Part shown: positions 1-13,328 of the stretch, piece after piece
Numbering within the stretch: the first letter of the stretch is position 1
Layout: each line of letters starts with the position of its first letter
Source: Isoperla grammatica
Lineage: Eukaryota; Arthropoda; Insecta; Plecoptera; Perlodidae
DNA length: 64,000 nucleotides
Direction: 5' to 3'
Assembly: GCA_945910005.1 (NCBI GenBank)
Contig: OX246747.1
Location: 40,771,353-40,835,352 of the forward strand
Translations under genes and position numbers: made by a program
Notes under the pieces: generated by a model
Told to the model about the DNA's origin: nothing
Database searches by the model: none
Seen by the model: only the letters and a program-made list of their open reading frames with translations

Positions 1-1629
1 ATTCGTATTGTTGAAATAGGGAATATGCGTCATTTTTTTTTAGCATTTTACTAGATTAGGATTAACTTCCTGAATACAAAAATATTTTATTTTGATGACA
101 TAGAATAAAGTTTCATTTATAAAAACGAGCTGAAAGTTTCACACATATTTATGGCGGGAAAAACGGGGCATACGTCACTTTCCCTGTATCAGCAATCAAC
201 CAATCATAAATTGATAAATAAAATAACGCTTATTTGGAAATTATCATATCTAAAATCATATAAAATCGAATTAATGCCTAGTACGCCTAATAATTAATTT
301 TGAAGCCCAATTTCTATAAAAACAATAATACCAAACCTATTTTCATAGAATATCAGTAAATAATGGGTGTTGTTATTCATATAAAGCAGACTTGACAACA
401 GCTTGAGTACAAATTTTGACAAGGTTAGCTTGATGACCTTGAAAATTTGATTGTTTCGTCTAGGAAGCGGTGGCGAAGTCCAAGGAGGTTATATGCTAAG
501 TCATTCATATAAGCAGTGATTTTGAAGGATTGTGACGTCACATACCGTTTAAAAATAATAGTGCGGGAAACAGATAATCAAAATCTTTGAACATTTATAG
601 AAGTATAATGAGTTAATTTTAAAAATTAAAAATTAGGTTTCTGATGTCTTCAGATGAATAACAATATATTCCACGTACTTTCAGAGCTGTAGGAAATTCA
701 TGCACATTCCCTATTGTGTGGATACAGTATTCAGTATCGCTCGCAACGCTCTCTGTGCACTTGTTACGCCACCCCATAATTCGATGTTTGTCTCAAACAA
801 AACACTGTGCAGTGAGTATTTAAATAATTTTAACGGAATTAACGCGATACCCAAAATATGCATAAATAAACTAGAACCGATATTTTGTTTCGCGGTTCGT
901 CGTAACTAAACTAAAACAAACAATACCCAATTGTTGTATGCATGCCACTCAAAATGTCTGCTATCTGTACTACAGATGATAAATTACTCACCAAGTGTGT
1001 GAATTTATTGTTATCTGTGTCTGTACACTATTGTCTGCGCCATTTTGTGTTCAACAAATCAAATATTCAACAACTGACAGCTAAACATCATCTTTGTATT
1101 AGTTCGCTTTGTTGCCACCAGAATGCATACGGCCTCTTTTTGGAAACATTACACTGGGGAAATTTCTTGTAATTCTAAAACGAACCAAAATGTTGTAGAA
1201 GTAATTTATTAAATTACAAGTTTAGCTTTATGGCCTATTTTACGAGTCAGTACTACAATTCATTATTAATGATTTGTTTTAAGTAAAATAATTGAACTAC
1301 CCAACACTTACGGTAGTAAATATCAATTGCCTGTGTTATTATTCACCGGTTATTCAATAGGTTGTTGTAGTTTACAGTTTTCCTCGTTCATTAATATTAA
1401 CATTTCATTCACTACCAATGTATTTTTAGCTTTAAGTTGTGCTGGACCCAAAAAAAACAACGCTATTGTTAAGTCGTTATTCAAAACCAATTTCTCCATG
1501 CAGGTTATTTAGATAACATGGGAACTATATTTTGTCAAAGAGAATGAAGCCGGTAAAAGAGTTGTTCGTCGTACAGAAACTTCTTTACCGACTCAGAACA
1601 CCGGTTTTGTCAAACAACGAGTTGAGCCC
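1..1629. other. Non-coding, no supported feature
   Basis: AT-rich sequence with only short chance open frames and no repeat array or recognisable domain. I see no gene here. Confidence 0.5.
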
Positions 1630-1917
1630 GGTTTACACACCGTAATAAGGTTTAAGGTCTAAGGTTTAACAAAGTTGAATCAAGCTAGTAGCATCATGGC
1701 GTTCACATAACTTCCTAAGATTTAAGGGCTAGGACGAAAGTTGAAACTATTCCAACTTGTTAGCCCTTATCCCAAAAATTCTTAGCCCAGCCAATGAGAG
1801 ACGAGCTTTTATAAATCCGGCCAATGGTAGCGATCCTAGTAAATCAGTTTGGAAAATACTTTCCTTAGAACAAAATATTAAATGTTAAACCTTAAACCTT
1901 ATTCCGGTGTGTAAACC
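1630..1917. mobile_element. MITE-like element with terminal inverted repeats
   Basis: The left end begins GGTTTACACACCG and continues AATAAGGTTTAAGG; the right end is its reverse complement (CCTTAAACCTTATT then CGGTGTGTAAACC). Imperfect inverted repeats run about 35 bases. No open frame for a transposase is present, so it would be non-autonomous. The target duplication is unclear. Confidence 0.6.
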
Positions 1918-1965
1918 CACCATTGGAGGGGTTGGTTCATTTCTTTGTGATGTTCGAATAATATC

Positions 1966-2110
1966 CACGTGGCCGTGTTTTGTTTCGGACAAACATTGAA
2001 TATTCACCAATCAAAGAAAGACACAACAATGGAGTTGCCTAGCAACAGCTTGTTCTTCCGACAGAAATTACTTTAGATATCACAGCCCCTTCGATCGTAA
2101 CTAAATGCTT
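1966..2110 (+). repeat. Dispersed repeat, plus-oriented copy
   Basis: About 140 bases from ACGTGGCCGTGTTTTGTTTC to CACAGCCCC closely match the reverse complement of 12660-12790, including CACCAATCAAAG and GTTGCCTAGCAAC. The family is not recognised. Confidence 0.7.
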
Positions 2111-2619
2111 ATCTCAAATGTTCATTATTGAACACTGTGAGTGTATAGGAAGCCGTGACGTTCTACATTGTTGTAGAGACGGGCGTGAGTGCGGCCGCAT
2201 TCATCCACGGCCCCCTGGTTTGTTTTGGCTCGGCTTCAAGGTGAGTAAATCACGGCCATCTTTACGACCGCCAGCTGGACTCTAAGGGCTTTGGATTTAC
2301 ACCGTTATCGACGCGAGCACACACACACACATACAATCGTCTAGTTAATGGCGACGCTTGCTTTTGCACACTTTTATGACAACATCAAACCGGATCGTAA
2401 AACGTTTGTCCTGTAAACAGCGGAATGTGTGAATTAAACACGCGATAAACAAACGGAAAGTGCTGATGCATTTCAGCCGGCGGTTTTGAGAATTTTCCTA
2501 TTTTTATTTTTAAATTTTATTAACCAAACGAAATATTTACTAGACAAAACTAAAAAAATTGTTATGCAGAAATGTAATAACCAGTGTTCTAACCGGATCT
2601 AGAGGGGAAGGAGTCCGGG
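2111..2619. other. Non-coding, no supported feature
   Basis: Contains a short CA run near 2320 and nothing else recognised. Confidence 0.4.
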
Positions 2620-2793
2620 GGGGGGGGCTCGAGTGGTTGGGGCGCACCTCTAAGTGTACGGTACCCAAGGACGTGGGTTCGAATCCCGCATAAGGTATGT
2701 GTTTCTGTAATTGTCCCTCTTCATCTATCACCCCTCTTCGTCTCGAATAGTATGATTGTAATGATAGAGACGTAAAGCAAAAAGATATAAGAT
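2620..2793 (+). mobile_element. tRNA-derived SINE (family S2)
   Basis: A tRNA-like head carries an A-box-like CTCGAGTGGTTGGGG and a B box GGGTTCGAATCCC (about 2626-2690). The body ends in CTTCGTCTCGAATAGTATG and GAGACGTAAAGCAAAAAG, a tail shared with copies near 18840 (reverse) and 16853. A G run precedes the head. Confidence 0.6.
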
Positions 2794-2799
2794 CGGTTA

Positions 2800-3235
2800 A
2801 ATAATAATAATAATAATTATTATTAATATTATTATTATTATCATCTGGTGTTTAACGACGTACTCGACAACTAGGTCATATGACGTCGGGGGGTGATTGG
2901 AGGCAAGTGACAAGTAGGACGTACAGGGCAAGAGAAGCAAACGCGTAGGACGTGGACTGCCTTTCGTCTGGCTTCTCCCCCGGACCTGTCCAGCTAGGGT
3001 GGTAAAGAAGTTATCTGACTGTCATCCTTACAGTACGTCAACTCTACTGTCACGGCTGTATTGCCGGCTGCCTAGAGACCAGGGGCTCCTTGGCCGGGCT
3101 GTCAAACAGAATCAACGAGTCAACGACACAGGCTGTGTTGTGAAACATTACTCATGCAAGGAGGAGGGGGGGGGGGCTTCTCTTAGCCCGGAGGGTGGTC
3201 AAAACCCTTATTTTAGTGGATGAGCAGGAGAAGAA
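2800..3235 (-). mobile_element. SINE-like element (family S3), 3' end shared with two other copies
   Basis: On the minus strand the element ends GACGTCATATGACCTAG, then TTGTCGAGTACGTCGTTAAA and CACC, followed by an ATT/AAT microsatellite tail (2800-2850). The same 3' end occurs at about 13840-13900 and 16640-16700. The 5' head of this copy is not clear, so the outer boundary is approximate. Confidence 0.5.
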
Positions 3236-3421
3236 AAAGAACGACGCAAGGACATCTAAAAAAATACAATGCTTAATTCTATAAAGAGCAAGTATTCAAC
3301 AATGAACCTAGATAACATATGAAAACTATTTTTACGTGATCGGGTATCGCACCCGGGACCTTTGAGTACATGTCCATCTCTTGTAAGCAAACACTCAATG
3401 AAACACATGCAAACGTTGAAC

Positions 3422-3422
3422 A

Positions 3423-3489
<67 letters not shown>
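3422..3489. repeat. (CT)n microsatellite
   Basis: About 34 uninterrupted CT dinucleotides immediately upstream of the 61-bp satellite. Confidence 0.97.
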
Positions 3490-3492
<3 letters not shown>

Positions 3493-3578
3493 CGATATCT
3501 GTGCGACACCGAACCGATGGATTCCTGGCGGGCTAAAAATATGTTTCACCTTAAAACGGATCGGCTCGTCGCCTCTAC

Positions 3579-6500
3579 AGCTGTACTGAGGGGCAATTAG
3601 AGGCACTCTAGGTATTGTAGAGGTACAGACATACTCTATAGCTGTACTGAGGGGCAATTAGAGGCACTCTAGGTATTGTAGAGGTACAGACAGACCATAG
3701 CTGTACTGAGGGGCGATTAGAGGCACTCTAGGTATTGTAGAGGTACAGACAGACTCTATAGCTGTACTGAGAGGCAATTAGAGGCACTCTAGGTATTGTA
3801 GAGGTACAGACAGACTCTATAGCTGTACTGAGGGGCGATTAGAGGCACTCTAGGTATTGTAGAGGTACATACAGACTCTATAGCTGTACTGAGGGGCAAT
3901 TAGAGGCACTCTAGGTATTGTAGAGGTACAGACAGACTCTATAGCTGTACTGAGGGGCAATTAGAGGCACTCTAGGTATTGTAGAGGTACAGACAGACCA
4001 TAGCTGTACTGAGGGGCGATTAGAGGCACTCTAGGTATTGTAGAGGTACAGACAGACTCTATAGCTGTACTGAGGGGCAATTAGAGGCACTCTAGGTATT
4101 GTAGAGGTACAGACAGACTCTATAGCTGTACTGAGGGGCAATTAGAGGCACTCTAGGTATTGTAGAGGTACAGACAGACTCTATAGCTGTACTGAGGGGC
4201 AATTAGAGGCACTCTAGGTATTGTAGAGGTACAGACAGACTCTATAGCTGTACTGAGGGGCAATTAGAGGCACTCTAGGTATTGTAGAGGTACAGACAGA
4301 CTCTATAGCTGTACTGAGGGGCAATTAGAGGCACTCTAGGTATTGTAGAGGTACAGACAGACCATAGCTGTACTGAGGGGCAATTAGAGGCACTCTAGGT
4401 ATTGTAGAGGTACAGACAGACGCTATAGCTGTACTGAGGGGCAATTAGAGGCACTCTAGGTATTGTAGAGGTACAGACAGACGCTATAGCTGTACTGAGG
4501 GGCAATTAGAGGCACTCTAGGTATTGTAGAGGTACAGACAGACTCTATAGCTGTACTGAGAGGCAATTAGAGGCACTCTAGGTATTGTAGAGGTACAGAC
4601 AGACTCTATAGCTGTACTGAGAGGCAATTAGAGGCACTCTAGGTATTGTAGAGGTACAGACAGACTCTATAGCTGTACTGAGGGGCAATTAGAGGCACTC
4701 TAGGTATTGTAGAGGTACAGACAGACTCTATAGCTGTACTGAGGGGCAAGTAGAGGCACTCTAGGTATTGTAGAGGTACAGACAGACCATAGCTGTACTG
4801 AGAGGCAATTAGAGGCACTCTAGGTATTGTAGAGGTACAGACAGACCATAGCTGTACTGAGGGGCAATTAGAGGCACTCTAGGTATTGTAGAGGTACAGA
4901 CAGACCATAGCTGTACTGAGGGGCAATTAGAGGCACTCTAGGTATTGTAGAGGTCTAGACAGACTCTATAGCTGTACTGAGGGGCAATTAGAGGCACTCT
5001 AGGTATTGTAGAGGTACATACAGACTCTATAGATGTACTGAGGGGCAATTAGAGGCACTCTAGGTATTGTAGAGGTACAGACAGACTCTATAGCTGTACT
5101 GAGGGGCAATTAGCTGCGATCTAGAGGCACTCTAGGTATTGTAGAGGTACATACAGACTCTATAGCTGTACTGAGGGGCAATTAGAGGCACTCTAGGTAT
5201 TGTAGAGGTACAGACAGACCATAGCTGTACTGAGGGGCAATTAGAGGCACTCTAGGTATTGTAGAGGTACAGACAGACCATAGCTGTACTGAGGGGCAAT
5301 TAGAGGCACTCTAGGTATTGTAGAGGTACAGACAGACCATAGCTGTACTGAGGGGCAATTAGAGGCACTCTAGGTATTGTAGAGGTACAGACAGACCATA
5401 GCTGTACTGAGGGGCAATTAGAGGCACTCTAGGTATTATAGAGGTACAGACAGACCATAGCTGTACTGAGGGGCAATTAGAGGCACTCTAGGTATTGTAG
5501 AGGTACAGACAGACTCTATAGCTGTACTGAGGGGCCATTAGAGGCACTCTAGGTATTGTAGAGGTACAGACAGACTCTATAGCTGTACTGAAGGGCAATT
5601 AGAGGCACTCTAGGTATTGTAGAGGTACAGACAGACCATAGCTGTACTGAGGGGCCATTAGAGACACTCAGGTATTGTAGAGGTACAGACAGACCAAAGC
5701 TGTACTGAGGGGCAATTAGAGGCACTCTAGGTATTGTAGAGGTACAGACAGACTCTATAGCTGTACTGAGGGGCAATTAGAGGCACTCTAGGTATTGTAG
5801 AGGTACAGACAGACTCTATAGCTGTACTGAAGGGCAATTAGAGGCACTCTATGTATTGTAGAGGTACAGATAGACTCTATAGCTGTACTGAGGGGCAATA
5901 AGCTGCGATCTAGAGGCACTCTAGGTATTGTAGAGGTACAGACAGACTCTATAGCTGTACTGAGGGGCAATTAGAGGCACTCTAGGTATTGTAGAGGTAC
6001 AGACAGACTCTATAGCTGTACTGAAGGGCAATTAGAGGCACTCTATGTATTGTAGAGGTACAGATAGACTCTATAGCTGTACTGAGGGGCAATAAGCTGC
6101 GATCTAGAGGCACTCTAGGTATTGTAGAGGTACAGACAGACTCTATAGCTGTACTGAGGGGCAATTAGAGGCACTCTAGGTATTGTAGAGGTACAGACAG
6201 ACTCTATAGCTGTACTGAAGGGCAATTACAGGCACTCTATGTATTGTAGAGGTACAGACAGACTCTATAGCTGTACTGAGGGGCGATTAGAGGCACTCTA
6301 GGTATTGTAGAGGTACAGACAGACTCTATAGCTGTACTGAGGGGCAATTAGAGGCACTCTAGGTATTGTAGAGGTACATACAGACTCTATAGCTGTACTG
6401 AGAGGCAATTAGAGGCACTCTAGGTATTGTAGAGGTACATACAGACTCTATAGCTGTACTGAGGGGCAATTAGAGGCACTCTAGGTATTGTAGAGGTACA

Positions 6501-9500
6501 TACAGACTCTATAGCTGTACTGAGAGGCAATTAGCTGCGATCTAGAGGCACTCTAGGTATTGTAGAGGTACAGACAGACTCTATAGCTGTACTGAGGGGC
6601 AATTAGAGGCACTCTAGGTACGGTATTGTAGAGGTACAGACAGACTCTATAGCTGTACTGAAGGGCAATTACAGGCACTCTATGTATTGTAGAGGTACAG
6701 ACAGACTCTATAGCTGTACTGAGGGGCGATTAGAGGCACTCTAGGTATTGTAGAGGTACAGACAGACTCTATAGCTGTACTGAGGGGCGATTAGAGGCAC
6801 TCTAGGTATTGTAGAGGTACAGACAGACTCTATAGCTGTACTGAGGGGCGATTAGAGGCACTCTAGGTATTGTAGAGGTACATACAGACTCTATAGCTGT
6901 ACTGAGGGGCGATTAGAGGCACTCTAGGTATTGTAGAGGTACAGACAGACTCTATAGCTGTACTGAGGGGCGATTAGAGGCACTCTAGGTATTGTAGAGG
7001 TACATACAGACTCTACAGCTGTACTGAGGGGCAATTAGAGGCACTCTAGGTATTGTAGAGGTACAGACAGACTCTATAGCTGTACTGAGGGGCAATTAGA
7101 GGCACTCTAGGTATTGTAGAGGTACAGACAGACTCTATAGCTGTACTGAGGGGCGATTAGAGGCACTCTAGGTATTGTAGAGGTACAGACAGACTCTATA
7201 GCTGTACTGAGGGGCGATTAGAGGCACTCTAGGTATTGTAGAGGTACAGACAGACTCTATAGCTGTACTGAGGGGCGATTAGAGGCACTCTAGGTATTGT
7301 AGAGGTACATACAGACTCTACAGCTGTACTGAGGGGCGATTAGAGGCACTCTAGGTATTGTAGAGGTACAGACAGACTCTATAGCTGTACTGAGGGGCAA
7401 TTAGAGGCACTCTAGGTATTGTAGAGGTACAGACAGACTCTATAGCTGTACTGAGGGGCAATTAGAGGCACTCTAGGTATTGTAGAGGTACAGACAGACT
7501 CTATAGCTGTACTGAGGGGCAATTAGAGGCACTCTAGGTATTGTAGAGGTACATACAGACTCTATAGCTGTACTGAGAGGCAATTAGAGGCACTCTAGGT
7601 ATTATAGAGGTACAGACAGACCATAGCTGTACTGAGGGGCGATTAGAGGCACTCTAGGTATTGTAGAGGTACAGACAGACGCTATAGCTGTACTGAGGGG
7701 CAATTAGAGGCACTCTAGGTATTGTAGAGGTACAGACAGACTCTATAGCTGTACTGAGAGGCAATTAGAGGCACTCTAGGTATTGTAGAGGTACAGACAG
7801 ACTCTATAGCTGTACTGAGAGGCAATTAGAGGCACTCTAGGTATTGTAGAGGTACAGACAGACTCTATAGCTGTACTGAGAGGCAATTAGAGGCACTCTA
7901 GGTATTGTAGAGGTACAGACAGACCATAGCTGTACTGAGGGGCAATTAGAGGCACTCTAGGTATTGTAGAGGTACAGACAGACTCTATAGCTGTACTGAG
8001 AGGCAATTAGAGGCACTCTAGGTATTGTAGAGGTACAGACAGACTCTATAGCTGTACTGAGAGGCAATTAGAGGCACTCTAGGTATTGTAGAGGTACAGA
8101 CAGACACTATAGCTGTACTGAGGGGCAATTAGAGGCACTCTAGGTATTGTAGAGGTACAGATAGACTCTATAGCTGTACTGAGAGGCAATTAGAGGCACT
8201 CTATGTATTGTAGAGGTACAGACAGACTCTATAGCTGTACTGAGGGGCGATTAGAGGCACTCTAGGTATTGTAGAGGTACAGATAGACTCTATAGCTGTA
8301 CTGAGGGGCAATTAGAGGCACTCTATGTATTGTAGAGGTACAGACAGACTCTATAGCTGTACTGAGGGGCGATTAGAGGCACTCTAGGTATTGTAGAGGT
8401 ACAGACAGACTCTATAGCTGTACTGAGGGGCAATTAGAGGCACTCTAGGTATTGTAGAGGTACATACAGACTCTATAGCTGTACTGAGAGGCAATTAGAG
8501 GCACTCTAGGTATTGTAGAGGTACATACAGACTCTATAGCTGTACTGAGGGGCAATTAGAGGCACTCTAGGTATTGTAGAGGTACATACAGACTCTATAG
8601 CTGTACTGAGGGGCAATTAGAGGCACTCTAGGTATTGTAGAGGTACATACAGACTCTATAGCTGTACTGAGAGGCAATTAGCTGCGATCTAGAGGCACTC
8701 TAGGTATTGTAGAGGTACAGACAGACTCTATAGCTGTACTGAGGGGCAATTAGAGGCACTCTAGGTACGGTATTGTAGAGGTACAGACAGACTCTATAGC
8801 TGTACTGAAGGGCAATTACAGGCACTCTATGTATTGTAGAGGTACAGACAGACTCTATAGCTGTACTGAGGGGCGATTAGAGGCACTCTAGGTATTGTAG
8901 AGGTACAGACAGACTCTATAGCTGTACTGAGGGGCAATTAGAGGCACTCTAGGTATTGTAGAGGTACATACAGACTCTATAGCTGTACTGAGAGGCAATT
9001 AGAGGCACTCTAGGTATTATAGAGGTACAGACAGACCATAGCTGTACTGAGGGGCGATTAGAGGCACTCTAGGTATTGTAGAGGTACAGACAGACGCTAT
9101 AGCTGTACTGAGGGGCAATTAGAGGCACTCTAGGTATTGTAGAGGTACAGACAGACTCTATAGCTGTACTGAGAGGCAATTAGAGGCACTCTAGGTATTG
9201 TAGAGGTACAGACAGACCATAGCTGTACTGAGGGGCAATTAGAGGCACTCTAGGTATTGTAGAGGTACAGACAGACCATAGCTGTACTGAGGGGCAATTA
9301 GAGGCACTCTAGGTATTGTAGAGGTACAGATAGACTCTATAGCTGTACTGAGAGGCAATTAGAGGCACTCTAGGTATTGTAGAGGTACAGATAGACTCTA
9401 TAGCTGTACTGAGAGGCAATTAGAGGCACTCTAGGTATTGTAGAGGTACAGATAGACTCTATAGCTGTACTGAGAGGCAATTAGAGGCACTCTAGGTATT

Positions 9501-10925
9501 GTAGAGGTACAGACAGACACTATAGCTGTACTGAGGGGCAATTAGAGGCACTCTAGGTATTGTAGAGGTACAGATAGACTCTATAGCTGTACTGAGGGGC
9601 AATTAGCTGCGATCTAGAGGCACTCTAGGTATTGTAGAGGTACAGATAGACTCTATAGCTGTACTGAGGGGCAATTAGAGGCACTCTAGGTATTGTAGAG
9701 GTACAGATAGACTCTATAGCTGTACTGAGGGGCAATTAGCTGCGATCTAGAGGCACTCTAGGTATTGTAGAGGTACAGACAGACTCTATAGCTGTACTGA
9801 GGGGCAATTAGAGGCACTCTAGGTATTGTAGAGGTACAGATAGACTCTATAGCTGTACTGAGGGGCAATTAGCTGCGATCTAGAGGCACTCTAGGTATTG
9901 TAGAGGTACAGACAGACTCTATAGCTGTACTAAAGGGGCAATTACAGGCACTCTAGGTATTGTAGAGGTACAGACAGACTCTATAGCTGTACTGAGGGGC
10001 AATTAGAGGCACTCTAGGTATTGTAGAGGTACAGACAGACTCTATAGCTGTACTGAGGGGCAATTAGAGGCACTCTAGGTATTGTAGAGGTACAGACAGA
10101 CTCTATAGCTGTACTGAGGGGCAATTAGAGGCACTCTAGGTATTGTAGAGGTACAGACAGACTCTATAGCTGTACTGAGGGGCAATTAGAGGCACTCTAG
10201 GTATTGTAGAGGTACAGACAGACTCTATAGCTGTACTGAGGGGCAATTAGAGGCACTCTAGGTATTGTAGAGGTACAGATAGACTCTATAGCTGTACTGA
10301 GGGGCAATTAGCTGCGATCTAGAGGCACTCTAGGTATTGTAGAGGTACAGACAGACTCTATAGCTGTACTGAGGGGCAATTAGCTGCGATCTAGAGGCAC
10401 TCTAGGTATTGTAGAGGTACAGACAGACTCTATAGCTGTACTGAGGGGCAATTAGCTGCGATCTAGAGGCTCTCTAGGTATTGTAGAGGTACAGACAGAC
10501 TCTATAGCTGTACTGAGGGGCAATTAGCTGCGATCTAGAGGCACTCTAGGTATTGTAGAGGTACAGACAGACTCTATAGCTGTACTGAGGGGCAATTAGC
10601 TGCGATCTAGAGGCACTCTAGGTATTGTAGAGGTACAGACAGACTCTATAGCTGTACTGAGGGGCAATTAGAGGCACTCTAGGTATTGTAGAGGTACAGA
10701 CAGACTCTATAGTTGTACTGAGGGGCAATTAGCTGCGATCTACAGGCACTCTAGGTATTGTAGAGGTACAGACAGACTCTATAGCTGTACTGAGGGGCAA
10801 TTAGCTGCGATCTAGAGGCACTCTAGGTATTGTAGAGGTACAGACAGACTCTATAGCTGTACTGAGGGGCAATTAGCTGACTCGGGTGCGATCTAGAGGC
10901 ACTCAAGGTATTGTAGAGGTACAGA
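3579..10925. repeat. 61-bp satellite array (about 120 units)
   Basis: The unit contains CTGTACTGAGGGGCAATTAG, then AGGCACTCTAGGTATTGTAG, then AGGTACAGACAGACTCTATA. Three length classes coexist: 61 bp, 59 bp (CAGACCATAG in place of CAGACTCTATAG) and 72 bp (11-base insert giving AGCTGCGATCTAGAGG). Exact higher-order structure is visible: a 194-bp trimer repeated at 5788/5982, and a segment around 6534-6690 repeated 2147 bases later (8681-8837), sharing the same rare variants. The 72-bp class dominates the right end. Short open frames on the minus strand follow the repeat and are not genes. Confidence 0.97.
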
Positions 10926-11464
10926 GGCATCATTCACACTTCGCATGGGAAACATGGCGTTATTATCATCATAATCATTATTACAGTTTATTTTAAAAAT
11001 AATTAAGAAACAAAGCAACTAACACGTGAGTATTTATAGAATAAAAATACACATACTTGAATTATAAATTATAATAAGTATGATTTGTCATAGGTATCCA
11101 ATGATCTCAGATAATCGTCCCCCTAGCCCACAGAATGATTCTGCTCTACAGTAGTGGACTAGATGACGTAAAGGCAGGGTAAAGAAAGATTCAATAGTGC
11201 ACACCTGTGTTGACTAAGATGCGACGAATGCCGAACGCAACGGTCCGGCGCTTACAACACGCACGGAATGATATCGGAACGCCGCGGTCTCTCTTATAGA
11301 TACCGTGATAGAAACATTCCCATGACTAAAGAAGCAACTATCGGTTATTGAGCCCAGTTAGTGGGCCTATACGACGTGTACACATGTTATAGTTCTCACT
11401 GCCCTCTAGACACTACAGCAACAACCACGTGACTCTCAATACCTGTTGAGCTGTCACACACACA
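10926..11464. other. Non-coding, no supported feature
   Basis: Unique sequence between two tandem arrays; no exon or repeat recognised. Confidence 0.4.
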
Positions 11465-11925
11465 TGCACTCCAAGCCTGTACACGTGCTCACCTGACATG
11501 CACGCCAATCCGTTCAGTCCAAGCCTGTACACGTGCTCACCTGACATGCACGCCAATCCGTTCAGTCCAAGCCTGTACACGTGCTCACCTGACATGCACT
11601 CCAATCCGTTCAGTCCAAGCCAAGCCTGTACACGTGCTCACCTGACAAGCACTCCAATCCGTTCAGTCCAAGCCAGTACACGTGTTCACCTGACATGCAC
11701 TCCAATCCGTTCAGTCCAAGCCAAGCTCCTACCTTCATCCACCAGCGGTAAGTCCTCATGCCTTCAGTCTAAGCGTGTACACGTGCTCACCTGACATGCA
11801 CTCCAATCCGTTCAGTCCAAGCCTGTACACGTGCTCCTCTGACATGCACTCCAATCCGTTCAGTCCAAGCCAAGCTCCTACCTTCATCCACCAGCGGTAA
11901 GTCCTCATGCCTTCACTTTAACTAC
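11465..11925. repeat. 48-bp minisatellite with paired E-boxes
   Basis: About eight copies of a unit containing CCTGTACACGTGCTCACCTG followed by ACATGCACTCCAATCCGTTC and AGTCCAAG. Most copies carry CACGTG and CACCTG. A longer module with CTACCTTCATCCACCAGCGG interrupts it at about 11728 and 11877, so the right part is a duplicated block of about 149 bases. Confidence 0.9.
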
Positions 11926-12659
11926 TGACTATAATAGTTTGTTTTCTTGGGTAAATGACTAACGAAGCAACTGAATGGCTGACTCAGAAATAATAACGTT
12001 GTCGCCTAGTGGAGGGGAAGAGGGGGGGAGAGGGGGTAGTGAATCATTTCTCCGGTGACAATAACAACGACGGGGCGGCGGATTCTACACCATATTTCTT
12101 ACCTTTTTTAAAAACTATTTAAGCGAGTATAAACAAAAATTCAAAACAGATTTATTTGTTAAAAACCAAAATTTCATTGAAGGAATTTAGTTTGGCGACG
12201 AAAGTGTTTTCGGATGTTTGACTCATCTTTTAAACCTCGTTGAAGAAAGGAATGTTAGGTGACGAAAGATTTAATACGAAGAAATCTCTCGAAAGTATTA
12301 TTATTTTTAAGAAACGCGCAACGCGTTCCTAGAAACCCCGGTAAATACAACTTGAGGGGGGGGGGGCTCGATTCATAACCAAGCAGCGTGGAATGTGACG
12401 ATTCCCACCGCCAACTCGGTTTGCACCGCCCTCTCTATTAATAAGCGCTCGTAGAATCATTCTACCGAGAACTAACCGACTAAACTCTTTGGAAGGAATC
12501 TGTGCCTTGGTTTGTTTGTGTGTTTATTTGTTTGTTGCCTGGCGACGCACTTATATGGTCACCGCCCCTTTTATTGCACAACAGACTTCTAAAATAAATA
12601 ATCTTGACTAACCGTTTCGGTGAATGGATCGAAACGAGTTTTCTGCGATAAACAGTTGG
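11926..12659. other. Non-coding, no supported feature
   Basis: Contains a G run near 12356 and a weak repeated GGCGACGAAAG motif near 12195 and 12260. No gene seen. Confidence 0.4.
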
Positions 12660-12790
12660 CTACGATCGAGGGGGCTGTGACATGACATCACAGTGACAAA
12701 CAATCCGTTGCTAGGCAACTACATTGTTGTATCTTACTTTGATTGGTGCACGTTCAATGTTTGTACGAAACAAAACACGGCCACGTCGAT
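12660..12790 (-). repeat. Dispersed repeat, minus-oriented copy
   Basis: The reverse complement matches 1966-2110 over about 130 bases, with the same GTTGCCTAGCAAC and CACCAATCAAAG blocks. The two copies flank the 61-bp satellite in inverted orientation. Confidence 0.7.
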
Positions 12791-12892
12791 TCAGGGTGTT
12801 TCGAAAGTAGAATTAATCTGTGCGGTAATTTGTGATTTTTGCATTTTATTTTATGTTTACTATTTGTAAATTCAAAAGTGTATTTAATACGT

Positions 12893-13328
12893 TTTAAATA
12901 AATAAAAATAAATAAATTCACATTTAGAGTCCACCCACTCAGTAACGAAACTGATTTGCAGTGGGAGACTTTAATTTAAAGCGACTAAACCAACCCTGTA
13001 GGCTCCGGACACCATCGACGAGTGAGCGATAACCAATCAAAGATCGATATTTCAAATACGAAACATATGAATCAGTGATTGGACAGTGCGAACACCCGCG
13101 GACCAATGCCAGAATCAACAAGGCCGATTCAGAACAACTTAGAATTTATTGAGTGCTTCGTTGCTAGGACGGCTCCAAAGTCACCGTTTACTTATTCCTA
13201 AGACAAGAAGTGATGGAACTAAATCCTTATTAGAAGTTAAAAAACTTCTGCCTGAACCGGGATTTGAACCAGGGTCCTTCTGCATTGGAAGCAGGGATGC
13301 TAACCACTGGACCAACGAGCCACCTATG
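12893..13328 (-). mobile_element. tRNA-Gly-like SINE (family S1), full copy
   Basis: On the minus strand the head carries an A-box-like TGGTCCAGTGGTTAGC, a TCC anticodon loop in CTGCTTCCAATGCAG and a B box GGTTCAAATCC. The body runs through GACTTTGGAGCCGTCCTAGC, GATTGGTTATCGCTCACTCG and CCACTGCAAATCAGTTTCG to a TTTATTTATTTT tail. It is about 430 bases long; at least two other full copies occur in the window. Confidence 0.8.

Noticed and set aside
700..1512. Three plus-strand frames of 61-76 codons
   Set aside because: Short, AT-rich, no recognised domain and no splice support.
3579..10925. Regularly spaced repeats, considered as a CRISPR array
   Set aside because: There are no unique spacers between repeats; the whole unit is repeated, and the context is eukaryotic.
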